64,000 bases of DNA from Paucibacter sp. Y2R2-4. GTDB taxonomy: Bacteria > Pseudomonadota > Gammaproteobacteria > Burkholderiales > Burkholderiaceae_C. Numbering within the stretch: position 1 is the first letter of the stretch; each line of letters begins with the position of its first letter. Where the stretch lies: assembly GCF_025717535.1 (NCBI RefSeq), contig NZ_JAJIRO010000002.1, positions 62,001 through 126,000 of the forward strand. The letters are read 5' to 3'. The translations under genes were made by a program, and so were the position numbers. This document shows positions 56,790 to 64,000 of this stretch, piece after piece. The notes under the pieces are model-generated. The model worked only from the letters and a program-made list of their open reading frames with translations. It was not told the DNA's origin and did not search any database.

Positions 56790-57362
56790 ATGTGGATCCC
56801 TCGACGCTTCAAGTTTTGCCCCAGTTGCGGCGCCGCCGTCGACTACGCCGTGCCGGCCGACGACAACCGCGAACGCGCCACCTGCACGGTCTGCAGCAGC
56901 ATCCACTACGAAAACCCGATCAATGTGGTGGGCACCCTGCCCATCTGGGAACCCGAAGGCGCGGACCGCGGGCCGGTGCAAGTGCTTTTGTGCCGCCGCG
57001 CCATCGAGCCTCGCCATGGCTTTTGGACCCTGCCGGCCGGTTTTTTGGAGCTGGGCGAAACCTCAGCCCAAGGTGCAATGCGCGAAACCGATGAAGAAGC
57101 CGGGGCGCAAATCGAGTTGCTGCCGCTCTACTGCTTGATGAATGTGGTCAAGGTGGGGCAGATTCACCTCTACTACCGCGCGCGGCTGCTGTCGGATCAA
57201 TTCAACCCCGGCCCCGAAACCCTGGAAGCCAAGCTCTTTCATGAGCATGAGATCCCTTGGGATGAGCTGGCCTTTCGCACCGTGCGCGAGACCCTGCAGC
57301 GCTTCTTCGAAGACCGCCGACTCGGCCGCCCCTTCGGTTTGCATTGTGCCGATATCGGCTAA
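56790..57362 (+). CDS. NUDIX hydrolase with N-terminal zinc ribbon
   Basis: A 190-residue NUDIX pyrophosphatase. The zinc ribbon has C10, C13, C32 and C35 (FCPSCG and CTVCSS). The Nudix box is complete: G84, E90, R98-E99, E102-E103 and G105 in GFLELGETSAQGAMRETDEE. The order zinc ribbon then NUDIX is that of the NudC-like family, but it is shorter than NudC. Substrate unknown. Divergent from maiA by 51 nt. Confidence 0.9.
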   Translation: MWIPRRFKFCPSCGAAVDYAVPADDNRERATCTVCSSIHYENPINVVGTLPIWEPEGADRGPVQVLLCRRAIEPRHGFWTLPAGFLELGETSAQGAMRETDEEAGAQIELLPLYCLMNVVKVGQIHLYYRARLLSDQFNPGPETLEAKLFHEHEIPWDELAFRTVRETLQRFFEDRRLGRPFGLHCADIG

Positions 57363-57597
57363 AGCCCAATTCAAGCGCAAGCCGCCAAGTTGTAGCCGAC
57401 CTGAGCCCCAAGTATGCGCTGGACCTCGGTAAATGGGGCTCTCGTTCGCCCTCGTGAATTGAACGAATGGCATCTGCGCCCTCTGTTCCAAGCGCCCCTT
57501 GTCCTGCGTGACCAGCGGCAAAGTCCCCGGAGTGGACTGTTTGGTTTTACGTGTGAGGCACGGCAGCCCGGGCCGTCGCCGGGCTCATGGCTCGGGG

Positions 57598-57617
57598 GTC
57601 GGCCCCGGTGGGCCGAC
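57598..57617. repeat. Hairpin GTCGGCCC-CGGT-GGGCCGAC
   Basis: A perfect 8-bp stem with a 4-nt loop at the edge of the repeat region. Confidence 0.75.
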
Positions 57618-57640
57618 TGCCTTGCGCTGCTCGCAACTTG

Positions 57641-57783
57641 GGGCCGGCTCCGAACTCACTTCACTCGCTGCGCTCGTTCCGTTCAAACATGCGGAGCCAA
57701 GCTAGAGGTGGAAGCGCGCTGCGCGCGCGCCCCAAGTCGCTGCGCTGCTCAGCCCCTCACAAATCGCCCAACAACGGCCCGGG
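57641..57783 (+). repeat. Left copy of a diverged intergenic inverted repeat
   Basis: Contains GAAGCGCGCTGCGCGCG (57711-57727) and CACAAATCGCCC (57758-57769), each of which has a reverse-complement match in the right copy at 57855-58041. The shared order of several blocks shows one element in two orientations, with diverged spacers. Confidence 0.7.
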
Positions 57784-57854
57784 CTGCCGTGCGCTTGCAT
57801 CGCCAACGTACTGCCTCAACACCCTTGCCCAACGCCCACTTCGATTTGACTCGG

Positions 57855-58041
57855 CCCGCCGACGGGCGATTTGTGCCCGGCCGAGAGCGCAGCGGAGCGG
57901 GTCAGGCGCGCGCAGCGCGCTTCAACGTCTAGCTTGGCGGCACCTGTTTGAGCGCAGTGAGCTTGAGCGAACGGAGCGAGTTTGCCGCCGCTGACCCGCG
58001 CAGTGAGCACCGAGGGAAGCTGGCTCGCCAGAGCCGGCCCG
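57855..58041 (-). repeat. Right copy of the diverged intergenic inverted repeat
   Basis: Contains GGGCGATTTGTG (57864-57875) and GCGCGCGCAGCGCGCTTC (57906-57923), the reverse complements of blocks in the left copy. It also contains a TCTAGCTTGGC segment matching GCCAAGCTAGA in the left copy, and ends near GCCGGCCC. Confidence 0.7.
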
Positions 58042-58171
58042 GGCACCATGAGCACGGCGGCGGGCCGAGTCAAAGCGCGCAGCAGAGCATCAATCGGGCT
58101 TCCGCTCAGGGACATTGCCGACCCATACCGCCAGGAATCATCCGCCCGAGCCGTAGCTCTGACGGCCCGGA

Positions 58172-60103
58172 TCAACCCTTGTGCTGCGAGGTGGCCCAGG
58201 GCCCGGTCACCCCATCCAGCTCACAGTCCCAGAGCGCTTGCACATCCATCTCGTCGCGCAAGCCTTCGGCATAGACCTTCAGCGCCAGGCTGCGCAGCAT
58301 CACCAACATGCCGCGCACGAAGGCGGCACGGGCGGCGTCGCCTGAGACGCCGGTGACCACCGCCACGTCCAGCTTCACATAGTCCAGACCCGCCTGGTAA
58401 AGACGCTCCACCTGAGCCAGGCCGGCGCCGGCGTGCTCCAGCCCCAGCTTGACGCCCAAGGGCCGCAGCTGTCGGCCCATTTCGAACAAGAGATCGAAGT
58501 GATGGATGGCTGCGCCCTCGGCCAACTCCAGGCCCAGCTTGCGGGCCGCCTGCGGCGCATGAAAGACCTGTTCACGCAGGCGGGCCACAAAGCTGCCATC
58601 CAGCAAGCTGGCCGGCGCGATATTGACGCAGCGCTGCAAGCCGTCTGCGGCAATCGCTTCCAGCGCCAGCGAGACCGCCAGCAAATCGACATCGGCCGTC
58701 AAACGGCTGCGCACCGCCAAGGGCAGCCAGCGGGTGGCCGCCTCGAACTCGCCCTGCGCATCTAACTGCAACTGCAAAGGGCACTCCAGATGAAGGACCC
58801 GACCCTCGCGGTCCAAGACAGGGTACTGCAGCAAACGGCCGCGGCGGTCCTTCAAGGCCTCGCCAATCTGTGCCCGCCATGCACGCTCGCCCTGGGCCTT
58901 TTGCATCAAGGCGCCCTCGGTTTTTGGCGCCGTCATGGACTCGACCACAAAGCCGGCCTGATTCTCTGCGCGCGCCAAGGCCGCGTCGGCCTCACCAAAC
59001 CAGACGCCCATCTGCGATTCGCGTGGCAAGTCCACCGCGCCCAGAGCGACCTGAATGCCGCCGCCAAAAGCCGGCAGGCTGGCACGCAAGGCATCGGCCA
59101 GAGCCTGGGCGGTTTCTGCCGCCACATCGGGCGCCGGCAACCACAGGGCAAAGTCGGCACCGTTGAGGCGGCCGGCCAAGCAGCCGCGCACCCGCTCGGG
59201 GTAAGCCATCACCGCGGCCGCCATGCTGACCAGCACTTGGTCCACCGCCGGGCGACCGAGGCGCTGATTCAGACCGGCCAGATCACGCAAACGCAGCAGC
59301 ACCAGGCCGCCACGCGCCGGGCCTTCATCGCGGGTCAGGGCCGACTCCAGCTCAGCCAGGAAATGCTTGCGCGTGCTCATGCCGGTCAACGGGTCGCAAT
59401 GGGCTTGCACTCGCAAGACTTGCAATTGCTCGGCCTGCGCTTCAAACATGCTTTTCACGCGCATCACCATCGCATTCATGGCCTCGGTCAGGCCTTTCAA
59501 CTCGGGCACGGTGGACACTTCAATCAGGCCAAAGCTGCCCTCCATCACAGAGCGGGCTTGGGCCACGGCGCTGTCCAGCGGCCGCCGAATCCGGTGCAAG
59601 GCCAAATAGGCGCCCATACCTGCGAGCAAGGCCACGCCGCCCAGCAAGGCCGTGATGCGGGTCAGGCTGCGCCACAACTCGTCATGGGCATAGGCCGAAT
59701 GCGAGAGCACCTCCACCGAGCCGATGGCATTCCAGCCGTTTGAGACCTGGGCCACGCCGGCCTGGGTGGCAATCGGCAGGCTCTGCACAAACCAAGCCGG
59801 GGCATGGCTGGGCTTGGCCGCCGCGCTGCGCTCAAACGCCACCTTGCCATCGGCAGCACGCCAGACCACGCTTTGGTAATAGCCAGTGTCGAACTGAGCG
59901 GAGATCAGCAATTGCATCAACTCGGCATCACCCTGCTGCTGCGACAAAGCCAAGGCCAGAGCGGCCGCGTTATCGCTGTTCTTGATCTGCATTTGCGATT
60001 GCAACAACTGGCGCACCGACAAGGTCGAGACCGCCACGCTGCCGGCCAGCGCCAGCAAGACCGCGCCCACCACCAGTAACCAAACTTGACGCATCAAGGA
60101 CAT
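58172..60103 (-). CDS. lapD: LapD-family c-di-GMP receptor
   Basis: Inner-membrane inside-out signalling protein of 643 residues. TM1 is near residues 7-27, followed by the LapD periplasmic output domain (about 30-140, containing DTGYYQSVVWR), TM2 and HAMP. The cytoplasmic GGDEF-like domain is degenerate: LNGADFAL stands where GGDEF should be. The EAL-like domain is also degenerate (LHLECPLQL in place of EAL; EGLRDE near the end). This is the LapD type: a receptor, not an enzyme. The start is the ATG at 60103. It lies 49 nt downstream of lapG; LapD-bound c-di-GMP sequesters LapG. Confidence 0.93.
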   Translation of the reverse strand: MSLMRQVWLLVVGAVLLALAGSVAVSTLSVRQLLQSQMQIKNSDNAAALALALSQQQGDAELMQLLISAQFDTGYYQSVVWRAADGKVAFERSAAAKPSHAPAWFVQSLPIATQAGVAQVSNGWNAIGSVEVLSHSAYAHDELWRSLTRITALLGGVALLAGMGAYLALHRIRRPLDSAVAQARSVMEGSFGLIEVSTVPELKGLTEAMNAMVMRVKSMFEAQAEQLQVLRVQAHCDPLTGMSTRKHFLAELESALTRDEGPARGGLVLLRLRDLAGLNQRLGRPAVDQVLVSMAAAVMAYPERVRGCLAGRLNGADFALWLPAPDVAAETAQALADALRASLPAFGGGIQVALGAVDLPRESQMGVWFGEADAALARAENQAGFVVESMTAPKTEGALMQKAQGERAWRAQIGEALKDRRGRLLQYPVLDREGRVLHLECPLQLQLDAQGEFEAATRWLPLAVRSRLTADVDLLAVSLALEAIAADGLQRCVNIAPASLLDGSFVARLREQVFHAPQAARKLGLELAEGAAIHHFDLLFEMGRQLRPLGVKLGLEHAGAGLAQVERLYQAGLDYVKLDVAVVTGVSGDAARAAFVRGMLVMLRSLALKVYAEGLRDEMDVQALWDCELDGVTGPWATSQHKG

Positions 60104-60152
60104 GACAAAACCCAATCGACAGTGTTCATGATCAAGAAACAACAACGCTCAT

Positions 60153-60857
60153 TCAAAACCCTTCAGCCCTGACCTTGGCCAACAGGTCCCGCCACTGCGA
60201 CAAGCGTGCCAGCGGGTCGCCCGCCGAGGTGGCCCCCACGCCTTGCCACAGGCCTTCGCTGTTGAAGCTGAAGACCGGCTGCAGATCGGGCCGCTGCGAG
60301 GCGGGCCGCACCACGCCAATCAGATTGTCCAGAATCAGCGGCTCAGCATTCGGTTCGGCATAGTAGGCCAGCACCATATGAGCCAGCGAGCGCCCGCCCA
60401 CCGTGGCTCGCACATAGACCATGCGCAGCTTGGCCACCGGCACCCCCGCCGAGACCAGACTGAAGTACTTGGCGATGGCGTAGTCCTCGCAGTCGCCCCG
60501 CCCCTTGTCCAGCGCTTCTAGAGGGCTGGCCCAGTAGTCCACCTTGCCCCAGACCTCGACATCGTCGCGAAACTCGATGCGGCGGTTCAGATAGCTGTTG
60601 ATCGTGCTCAGGCGCGCCTCTTCGTCTTGGGCGCCTGCTTTTTCAATCATCTGCAACAAGGCCTGGGCTTCGTTCACCGTGCGCTGATTGAATTTTGCAG
60701 CGGCCTCCAGCAAGCGCGCCTGGTCCAGCGCGCTGCCTGGCGCGGGCAGCAGGCTGAGCAATCCGCCGATGCACCACGCACCCAGCCAAGCCCCCAGCCA
60801 CCGACGCGGCGGAGCCCAGGCCCGGAGCATATTCAGGGTGATGAAACCGGCAGGCAT
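60153..60857 (-). CDS. lapG: LapG-type periplasmic cysteine protease
   Basis: Transglutaminase-like protease of 234 residues. The Cys-His-Asp triad is C123 (GRGDCEDYA), H160 and D177 (LILDNL). The spacing of 37 and 17 residues matches P. fluorescens LapG (C135, H172, D189), and D122 and E124 match its calcium-binding residues. A signal peptide is near residues 20-43. It cleaves the N-terminal retention module of LapA-type adhesins. No such adhesin is in the window. The start is the ATG at 60857; 60830 is an alternative. Confidence 0.93.
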   Translation of the reverse strand: MPAGFITLNMLRAWAPPRRWLGAWLGAWCIGGLLSLLPAPGSALDQARLLEAAAKFNQRTVNEAQALLQMIEKAGAQDEEARLSTINSYLNRRIEFRDDVEVWGKVDYWASPLEALDKGRGDCEDYAIAKYFSLVSAGVPVAKLRMVYVRATVGGRSLAHMVLAYYAEPNAEPLILDNLIGVVRPASQRPDLQPVFSFNSEGLWQGVGATSAGDPLARLSQWRDLLAKVRAEGF

Positions 60858-61017
60858 GCGAAAAAATTGGGGGCGCCTGAGCGACGAGCAAAGATATAAA
60901 GCACTTTACAGGCTGGACAAGCCCGCCATCGGCCTGCGCGATCAGAAACAAGGGAAAACTTTGAGGGGCAGCGATGATGAGTTCACGCCCGGCCTAGCCA
61001 GCCAGCCTTCACAATTA

Positions 61018-61048
61018 GGCTTGACCGTCTTCATCCCAGGGTCAAGCC
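61018..61048. repeat. Inverted repeat GGCTTGACC-N13-GGTCAAGCC
   Basis: Perfect 9-bp arms separated by 13 nt. It could be a regulator site shared by the divergent lapG and HDOD genes; its right arm overlaps the -35 of the sigma-28 candidate. Confidence 0.5.
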
Positions 61049-61068
61049 CCGGCCCGGCCTGCCGATAA
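61042..61068 (+). promoter_or_regulatory. Candidate sigma-28 (FliA) promoter for the HDOD gene
   Basis: TCAA-N15-GCCGATAA: the -10 octamer is an exact match to GCCGATAA and the -35 matches three of four core bases (TAAA). It lies 107 bp upstream of the ATG at 61175, in the same direction. Confidence 0.5.
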
Positions 61069-61174
61069 TGCAGACTGATGAGCCCCGCCGGCGGCGAGAC
61101 TGCGCCTGTCCCCAAGTTTTAGTTTGTTCGTTTCGCGCCTGCAGCGCAGACACCGGCCCCAAAGCATTGATCCC

Positions 61175-62038
61175 ATGAGCATCCAGACGGTCCAGCAAGA
61201 AATTGAGCAATCTCGCAAGAGCGGCGGACTCAAGCAAATTGTGATTCCGCCCTGCCCCGAGTTGCTGGCCCGCTTGCAGCAGGCCATGGCTTACGCCGAA
61301 CCCGACCTGACCGAAGTGGCCCGCATCGCCGCCAGCGATGTCGCCATGTCGGCCACCCTGCTGCGCCTGGCCAATAGCCCCATGCATTTATCCGACGGGC
61401 TGCCCTGCACCACGGTCGGCCAGGCCATGACCCGCATCGGCCTGCGCGAAACCGCTGCGGTGATGACCGGCTTTTTGCTGAAGAACTCGATTCCCGTCAA
61501 CAGCCCGCACCTGGCGCGCTTTTGGGAGCGATCGACCAAACGGGCCATTGCCATGGCCTTCGTCGCACGCCAGTTGCCAGGTCTATCGCCCGACTTGGCG
61601 CACACCTATGGCTTGTTTTGCCATGTGGGCATGCCGGTGCTGCTGCAATGTGTGCGCGGCTATGGCTCCACCATGGTGGAAGCCTCGGCCCGGGTGGACC
61701 GCAGCTTCGTCGCCACCGAAAACGCCAATCACCGCACCGACCATGCGGTGGCCGGTGCCCTGTTGACCCGAGCCTGGAATATGGCGCCGGAGTTGATGGC
61801 AGCCATTCGCCTGCACCATGATCTGGGCTCACTGGGCCACGGCGGCATCGAGCCTGAAGTGCACACCCTGATTGCCGCCGGCCTGATCGCCGAGCACTTG
61901 ATGCGTCAACACGAAGGCCTGCCTGACGATGCCGACTGGGGCGCGCACCGCGAGTCAGTGCTGGACTGGCTGCAAATCAGTCAGGCTGATCTGGAGCAAT
62001 GGGACGATCAACTCCGTCCCATGCTCGACGAAAGCTAA
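61175..62038 (+). CDS. HDOD-domain signalling protein
   Basis: A 287-residue protein in which an HDOD domain covers most of the length (SATLLRLANSPMHLSDGLPCTTVGQAMTRIGLRETAAVM). HDOD lacks the catalytic HD residues of phosphodiesterases and generally takes part in regulation of motility, biofilm or stress. I chose the ATG at 61175 (MSIQTVQQEI). The promoter resembles that of flagellar genes. Convergent with the nitroreductase gene, separated by 7 nt. Confidence 0.88.
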   Translation: MSIQTVQQEIEQSRKSGGLKQIVIPPCPELLARLQQAMAYAEPDLTEVARIAASDVAMSATLLRLANSPMHLSDGLPCTTVGQAMTRIGLRETAAVMTGFLLKNSIPVNSPHLARFWERSTKRAIAMAFVARQLPGLSPDLAHTYGLFCHVGMPVLLQCVRGYGSTMVEASARVDRSFVATENANHRTDHAVAGALLTRAWNMAPELMAAIRLHHDLGSLGHGGIEPEVHTLIAAGLIAEHLMRQHEGLPDDADWGAHRESVLDWLQISQADLEQWDDQLRPMLDES

Positions 62039-62045
62039 AGCCGAC

Positions 62046-62630
62046 TCAGAAGCTGAACTTGCCTTCGGCCACGATTTCAGCCATGGGCTTGCGCGGGCTG
62101 GGCGCCTCGCGCTCTTGCAAGGCTTGCGGCAACACGGACTTGTCGGTTTGCTTGCCCAGGGCGACCACGGCCTCGATGGCATAGTCCGCCGGCACCCCCA
62201 AGGCCTGCGCCAAAACCGCAGCATCAAAGCCACCCATGGCATGGGCCACCCAACCGGCGTGATGCGCTTGCAGGGCCAAGCTCATCCAGGCAGAGCCGGT
62301 GTCAAAACTGTGCGAGCCAAATGGCTTGGTCTCAAAACCCTCTCGCGCTGGCCAGTTCTTGGCCGAGATCACGGCCACCAGGGCTGACGCCTTTTGCGCC
62401 CAGTCTTTGTTGAACTGCACCAGGCTGCCGAAGATGGCGTCAAAGCCCGGCGTGCCCGCCAAGCCGTAGACAAAGCGCCAAGGCTGCACATTGGAGGAAG
62501 ACGGCGCCCAGCGCGCGGCCTCGAAGAAGCTCATCAAGGTGTCCAGCGGCAAGGCTTCGCCGCTGAGTGCACGCGGGCTCCAGCGCTCGGTGAACTGCGG
62601 ATTGACGGGGTATTCGGTTTGGCGAGTCAT
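62046..62630 (-). CDS. Nitroreductase-family protein
   Basis: FMN-dependent nitroreductase-fold protein of 194 residues with the family start (RWSPRALSGEALPLDTLMSFFEAARWAPSSSNVQPWRFVYG). The later segment ALQAHHAGWVAHAMGGFD contributes to the flavin site. The ATG at 62630 is best supported, although AAGGA is about 14 nt away. It is convergent with the HDOD gene. Substrate unknown. Confidence 0.9.
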   Translation of the reverse strand: MTRQTEYPVNPQFTERWSPRALSGEALPLDTLMSFFEAARWAPSSSNVQPWRFVYGLAGTPGFDAIFGSLVQFNKDWAQKASALVAVISAKNWPAREGFETKPFGSHSFDTGSAWMSLALQAHHAGWVAHAMGGFDAAVLAQALGVPADYAIEAVVALGKQTDKSVLPQALQEREAPSPRKPMAEIVAEGKFSF

Positions 62631-62708
62631 GATGATGTGGCTTTCCTTGAGTGTTGCTGTTGAGGATTTGAAAAAATGGCCCGTGCTTGGCGCCTTAGGC
62701 CTCAATCT

Positions 62709-62729
62709 TTAGACCTTAGACCTTAGACC
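62709..62729. repeat. Three tandem copies of TTAGACC
   Basis: Three exact 7-bp copies span the stop codon of the GNAT gene. It is a short local repeat of no known role. Confidence 0.8.
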
Positions 62730-63250
62730 TGCCGGGCCAACCAATCGCGATCATTCATTTGATAAACCGCCGTGTCCATGTCGTACCAGCGCTCGCGGCC
62801 CCGGTAGCTCATGCCCAGACGTTCCATCACGCGTGAGGAGCCGGTATTGGCCGGGTCGCAGACCGCCACCAAGAGCTTGGTCTTCAGGGTCTCGAAGGCA
62901 AAACTGGCCATGCACTGGGCGGCCTCGGACGCAAAGCCCTGGTGCCAACGGTCTTTGCGCAGGCGCCAGCCGATCTCCAAAGGATTGGCCGCATCCCGAC
63001 CCAGATGCTGGATGCAGCCCGCGCCGATGATTTGGCCGTTCTCTTTGTCTATGAAACTCCACCAAGAGTAACCGGTGTCTGCCCAGCGCGCTTTGACCCG
63101 GTCAATCATGGACTTTGTGTCTTCGGGTGTATCGGGCTTGCCGGTGATGTAACGCATCACCTCTGGGTCGCTATTGAGCGCATACAAGCCCTCGAAATGC
63201 ACATCGGTGCAGGGTTCGAGTCGCAAACGCTGGGTGTTCAAGACGGTCAT
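62723..63250 (-). CDS. RimJ/RimL-type GNAT acetyltransferase
   Basis: A 175-residue acetyltransferase with N-terminal TQRLRLEPCTDVHFEGLYALNSDPEVMRYITG and the acetyl-CoA loop region WRLRKDRWHQGFASEAAQCM. It may modify ribosomal proteins or small substrates. The start is the ATG at 63250 after GAGGCC; the longer in-frame extension is Arg-rich and not plausible. Confidence 0.9.
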   Translation of the reverse strand: MTVLNTQRLRLEPCTDVHFEGLYALNSDPEVMRYITGKPDTPEDTKSMIDRVKARWADTGYSWWSFIDKENGQIIGAGCIQHLGRDAANPLEIGWRLRKDRWHQGFASEAAQCMASFAFETLKTKLLVAVCDPANTGSSRVMERLGMSYRGRERWYDMDTAVYQMNDRDWLARQV

Positions 63251-63550
63251 GGAGGCCTCAGGCGATGGAGATAAAGATGGGAGCGGCCTGCGCAGTCTAG
63301 CGAAGCGCCTCGTCTCGCGCGCCCATCGTCGCACCCCCGCGAAAACCCTGAGTCCAGCATCCCGCCCCCGGAATCGGGGCTGGGTATTTCGCTACAAATT
63401 TGTGACATATTTCTCATTTGAAGCGGCGAAACTTGCGCCCAGCACCCTGAGCCGGCCGGCGCTGTCAAAAACAGCCTTCTGCGCAAAGGGGCAAGCATCA
63501 AGCAAACAGCCTGCTTGCAATCTGTGGCTTTGAATTGGAGAGCAGCCCTC
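63251..63550. other. 300-bp intergenic region
   Basis: Contains a short palindrome ACAAATTTGT (63394-63403) and a weak hairpin (GCCCC/GGGGC near 63365-63380). No confident promoter found; the ribosome-binding site GGAG of the next gene is near 63537. Confidence 0.5.
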
Positions 63551-64000
63551 ATGAATGAAGCAAAAACATCGATCTCCTCGCGCTTGTCTGCGCGCTGGAA
63601 AGTCAGCGGCCAAGCCGCCTTGGCCGCCACCAGCCTGGCCCTCAGCTTAGGCAGCGCCCCCTCCGCACAGGCCCTGACCATCGTGCTGGACTTTGTACCC
63701 GCTGCGACCACCGATCTTTTTGGCGTCGGCACCCTGCCTGAGACTTTTGCAAGCTGGGGTTTCAGCGCGGCGAACCTGGCCAATCTGCGTGAAGCCACCT
63801 TGACGGCGGTGAACAAAGACTATCTGGGCTACCCCAGCTTTGGTGCCAATGCCCTGAGCCCATTGCCCAATGGCAAAGAGCTGAATATCAATTTCACGTT
63901 CAGCAGCGGTTTGACCGGCCCCGGCAATGGCGACAGCGAGTGGTACTACGTGGCGATTGGCGACGCCAACCCCAACCAGGGCTTTCTGGGCCAGGCTTGC
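63551..64000 (+). CDS. Secreted protein of unknown family, 3' end outside the window
   Basis: The first 150 codons of a gene that runs off the window. The Sec signal peptide covers about residues 1-42 (LAATSLALSLGSAPSAQA). The mature part has LTIVLDFVPAATTDLFGVG, then NINFTFSSGLTGPGNGDSEWYYVAIGDANPNQG. It starts at the ATG at 63551 after GGAG. The look is that of PEP-CTERM secreted proteins of this group, but the C-terminal sorting signal is not visible, so the class is not shown. Confidence 0.75.
   Translation, partial: MNEAKTSISSRLSARWKVSGQAALAATSLALSLGSAPSAQALTIVLDFVPAATTDLFGVGTLPETFASWGFSAANLANLREATLTAVNKDYLGYPSFGANALSPLPNGKELNINFTFSSGLTGPGNGDSEWYYVAIGDANPNQGFLGQAC

Larger units (their letters stand above)
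57363..58171. other. 809-bp non-coding region with an inverted repeat element
   Basis: No reading frame here looks like a protein; the apparent open frames are translations of palindromic repeats. It contains AGTCC-N7-GGACT at 57522-57538, a hairpin at 57598-57617, and two diverged inverted copies of a roughly 150-bp element. The whole region lies between a NUDIX gene and lapD. Confidence 0.75.
60858..61174. other. 317-bp divergent intergenic region
   Basis: Lies between lapG (minus) and the HDOD gene (plus). It holds the inverted repeat at 61018-61048 and a sigma-28-type promoter candidate at 61042-61068. I see no small gene. Confidence 0.6.

Noticed and set aside
57414-58356. Several overlapping frames in the repeat region with runs such as ERSE
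   Set aside because: They are translations of palindromic intergenic repeats in both orientations, with no conserved domain and no initiation signal.

Overview
The window looks like part of a chromosome from a GC-rich betaproteobacterium, most likely Burkholderiales of the Roseateles/Rubrivivax/Leptothrix type. This is an inference from gene content and order: thrS-infC-rpmI-rplT-pheS-pheT-ihfA-merR-tRNA-Pro, phaC-phaA-phaB, glnA-ntrB-ntrC, lapD-lapG, PEP-CTERM/dockerin proteins, and no sign of phage, transposase or CRISPR. Most genes lie on the minus strand.

Layout. 1-7143: pbpC (cut by the window edge) translationally coupled to a 2,002-residue alpha-2-macroglobulin. 7308-15573: tRNA-Pro and the translation operon merR-ihfA-pheT-pheS-rplT-rpmI-infC-thrS, headed by a threonine-rich leader peptide with an antiterminator and terminator. 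15596-21557: patatin-like lipase, TonB-dependent receptor, tex. 21818-25969: MipA-type outer-membrane protein, then a Tat-exported phospholipase C ending in a dockerin, followed 14 nt later by a PEP-CTERM protein with a cohesin-like domain. 26086-28982: flavoprotein, ElaA-type GNAT, CurA-type reductase. 29374-32616: two tandem chemoreceptors with near-identical signalling halves. 32650-39206: thioesterase and a beta-oxidation operon behind a TetR-type palindrome. 39281-44350: ntrC, ntrB, a DUF4124-like protein and glnA with a sigma-54-type promoter. 44374-50896: cinA-type gene, EI24 membrane protein, a start/stop-overlapping trio (sterol-desaturase-family, polysaccharide deacetylase, beta-propeller), an AIM24-family protein and a Sel1-repeat protein. 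51095-54995: polyhydroxyalkanoate genes phaC, phaA, phaB. 55091-57362: small membrane protein, pgeF, maleylacetoacetate isomerase/GST, NUDIX hydrolase. 57363-58171: non-coding DNA with a large diverged inverted repeat. 58172-62038: lapD-lapG and an HDOD protein with a sigma-28-like promoter. 62046-64000: nitroreductase, GNAT, and the start of a secreted protein.

How the genes work together. The translation operon appears to be controlled at its head by threonine supply, through the leader attenuator, and internally by the infC start codon and a hairpin before rpmI. The pha genes make storage polyester from acetyl-CoA, and the beta-oxidation operon can supply acyl-CoA. ntrBC and glnA handle nitrogen status. 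lapD and lapG suggest c-di-GMP control of a surface adhesin that is not encoded here. The dockerin phospholipase and the cohesin-like PEP-CTERM protein suggest that an enzyme may be held at the surface by an exosortase-processed anchor.

The two observations I would follow first are the thrS leader-peptide attenuator (15385-15530) and the dockerin/cohesin phospholipase pair (22686-25969).
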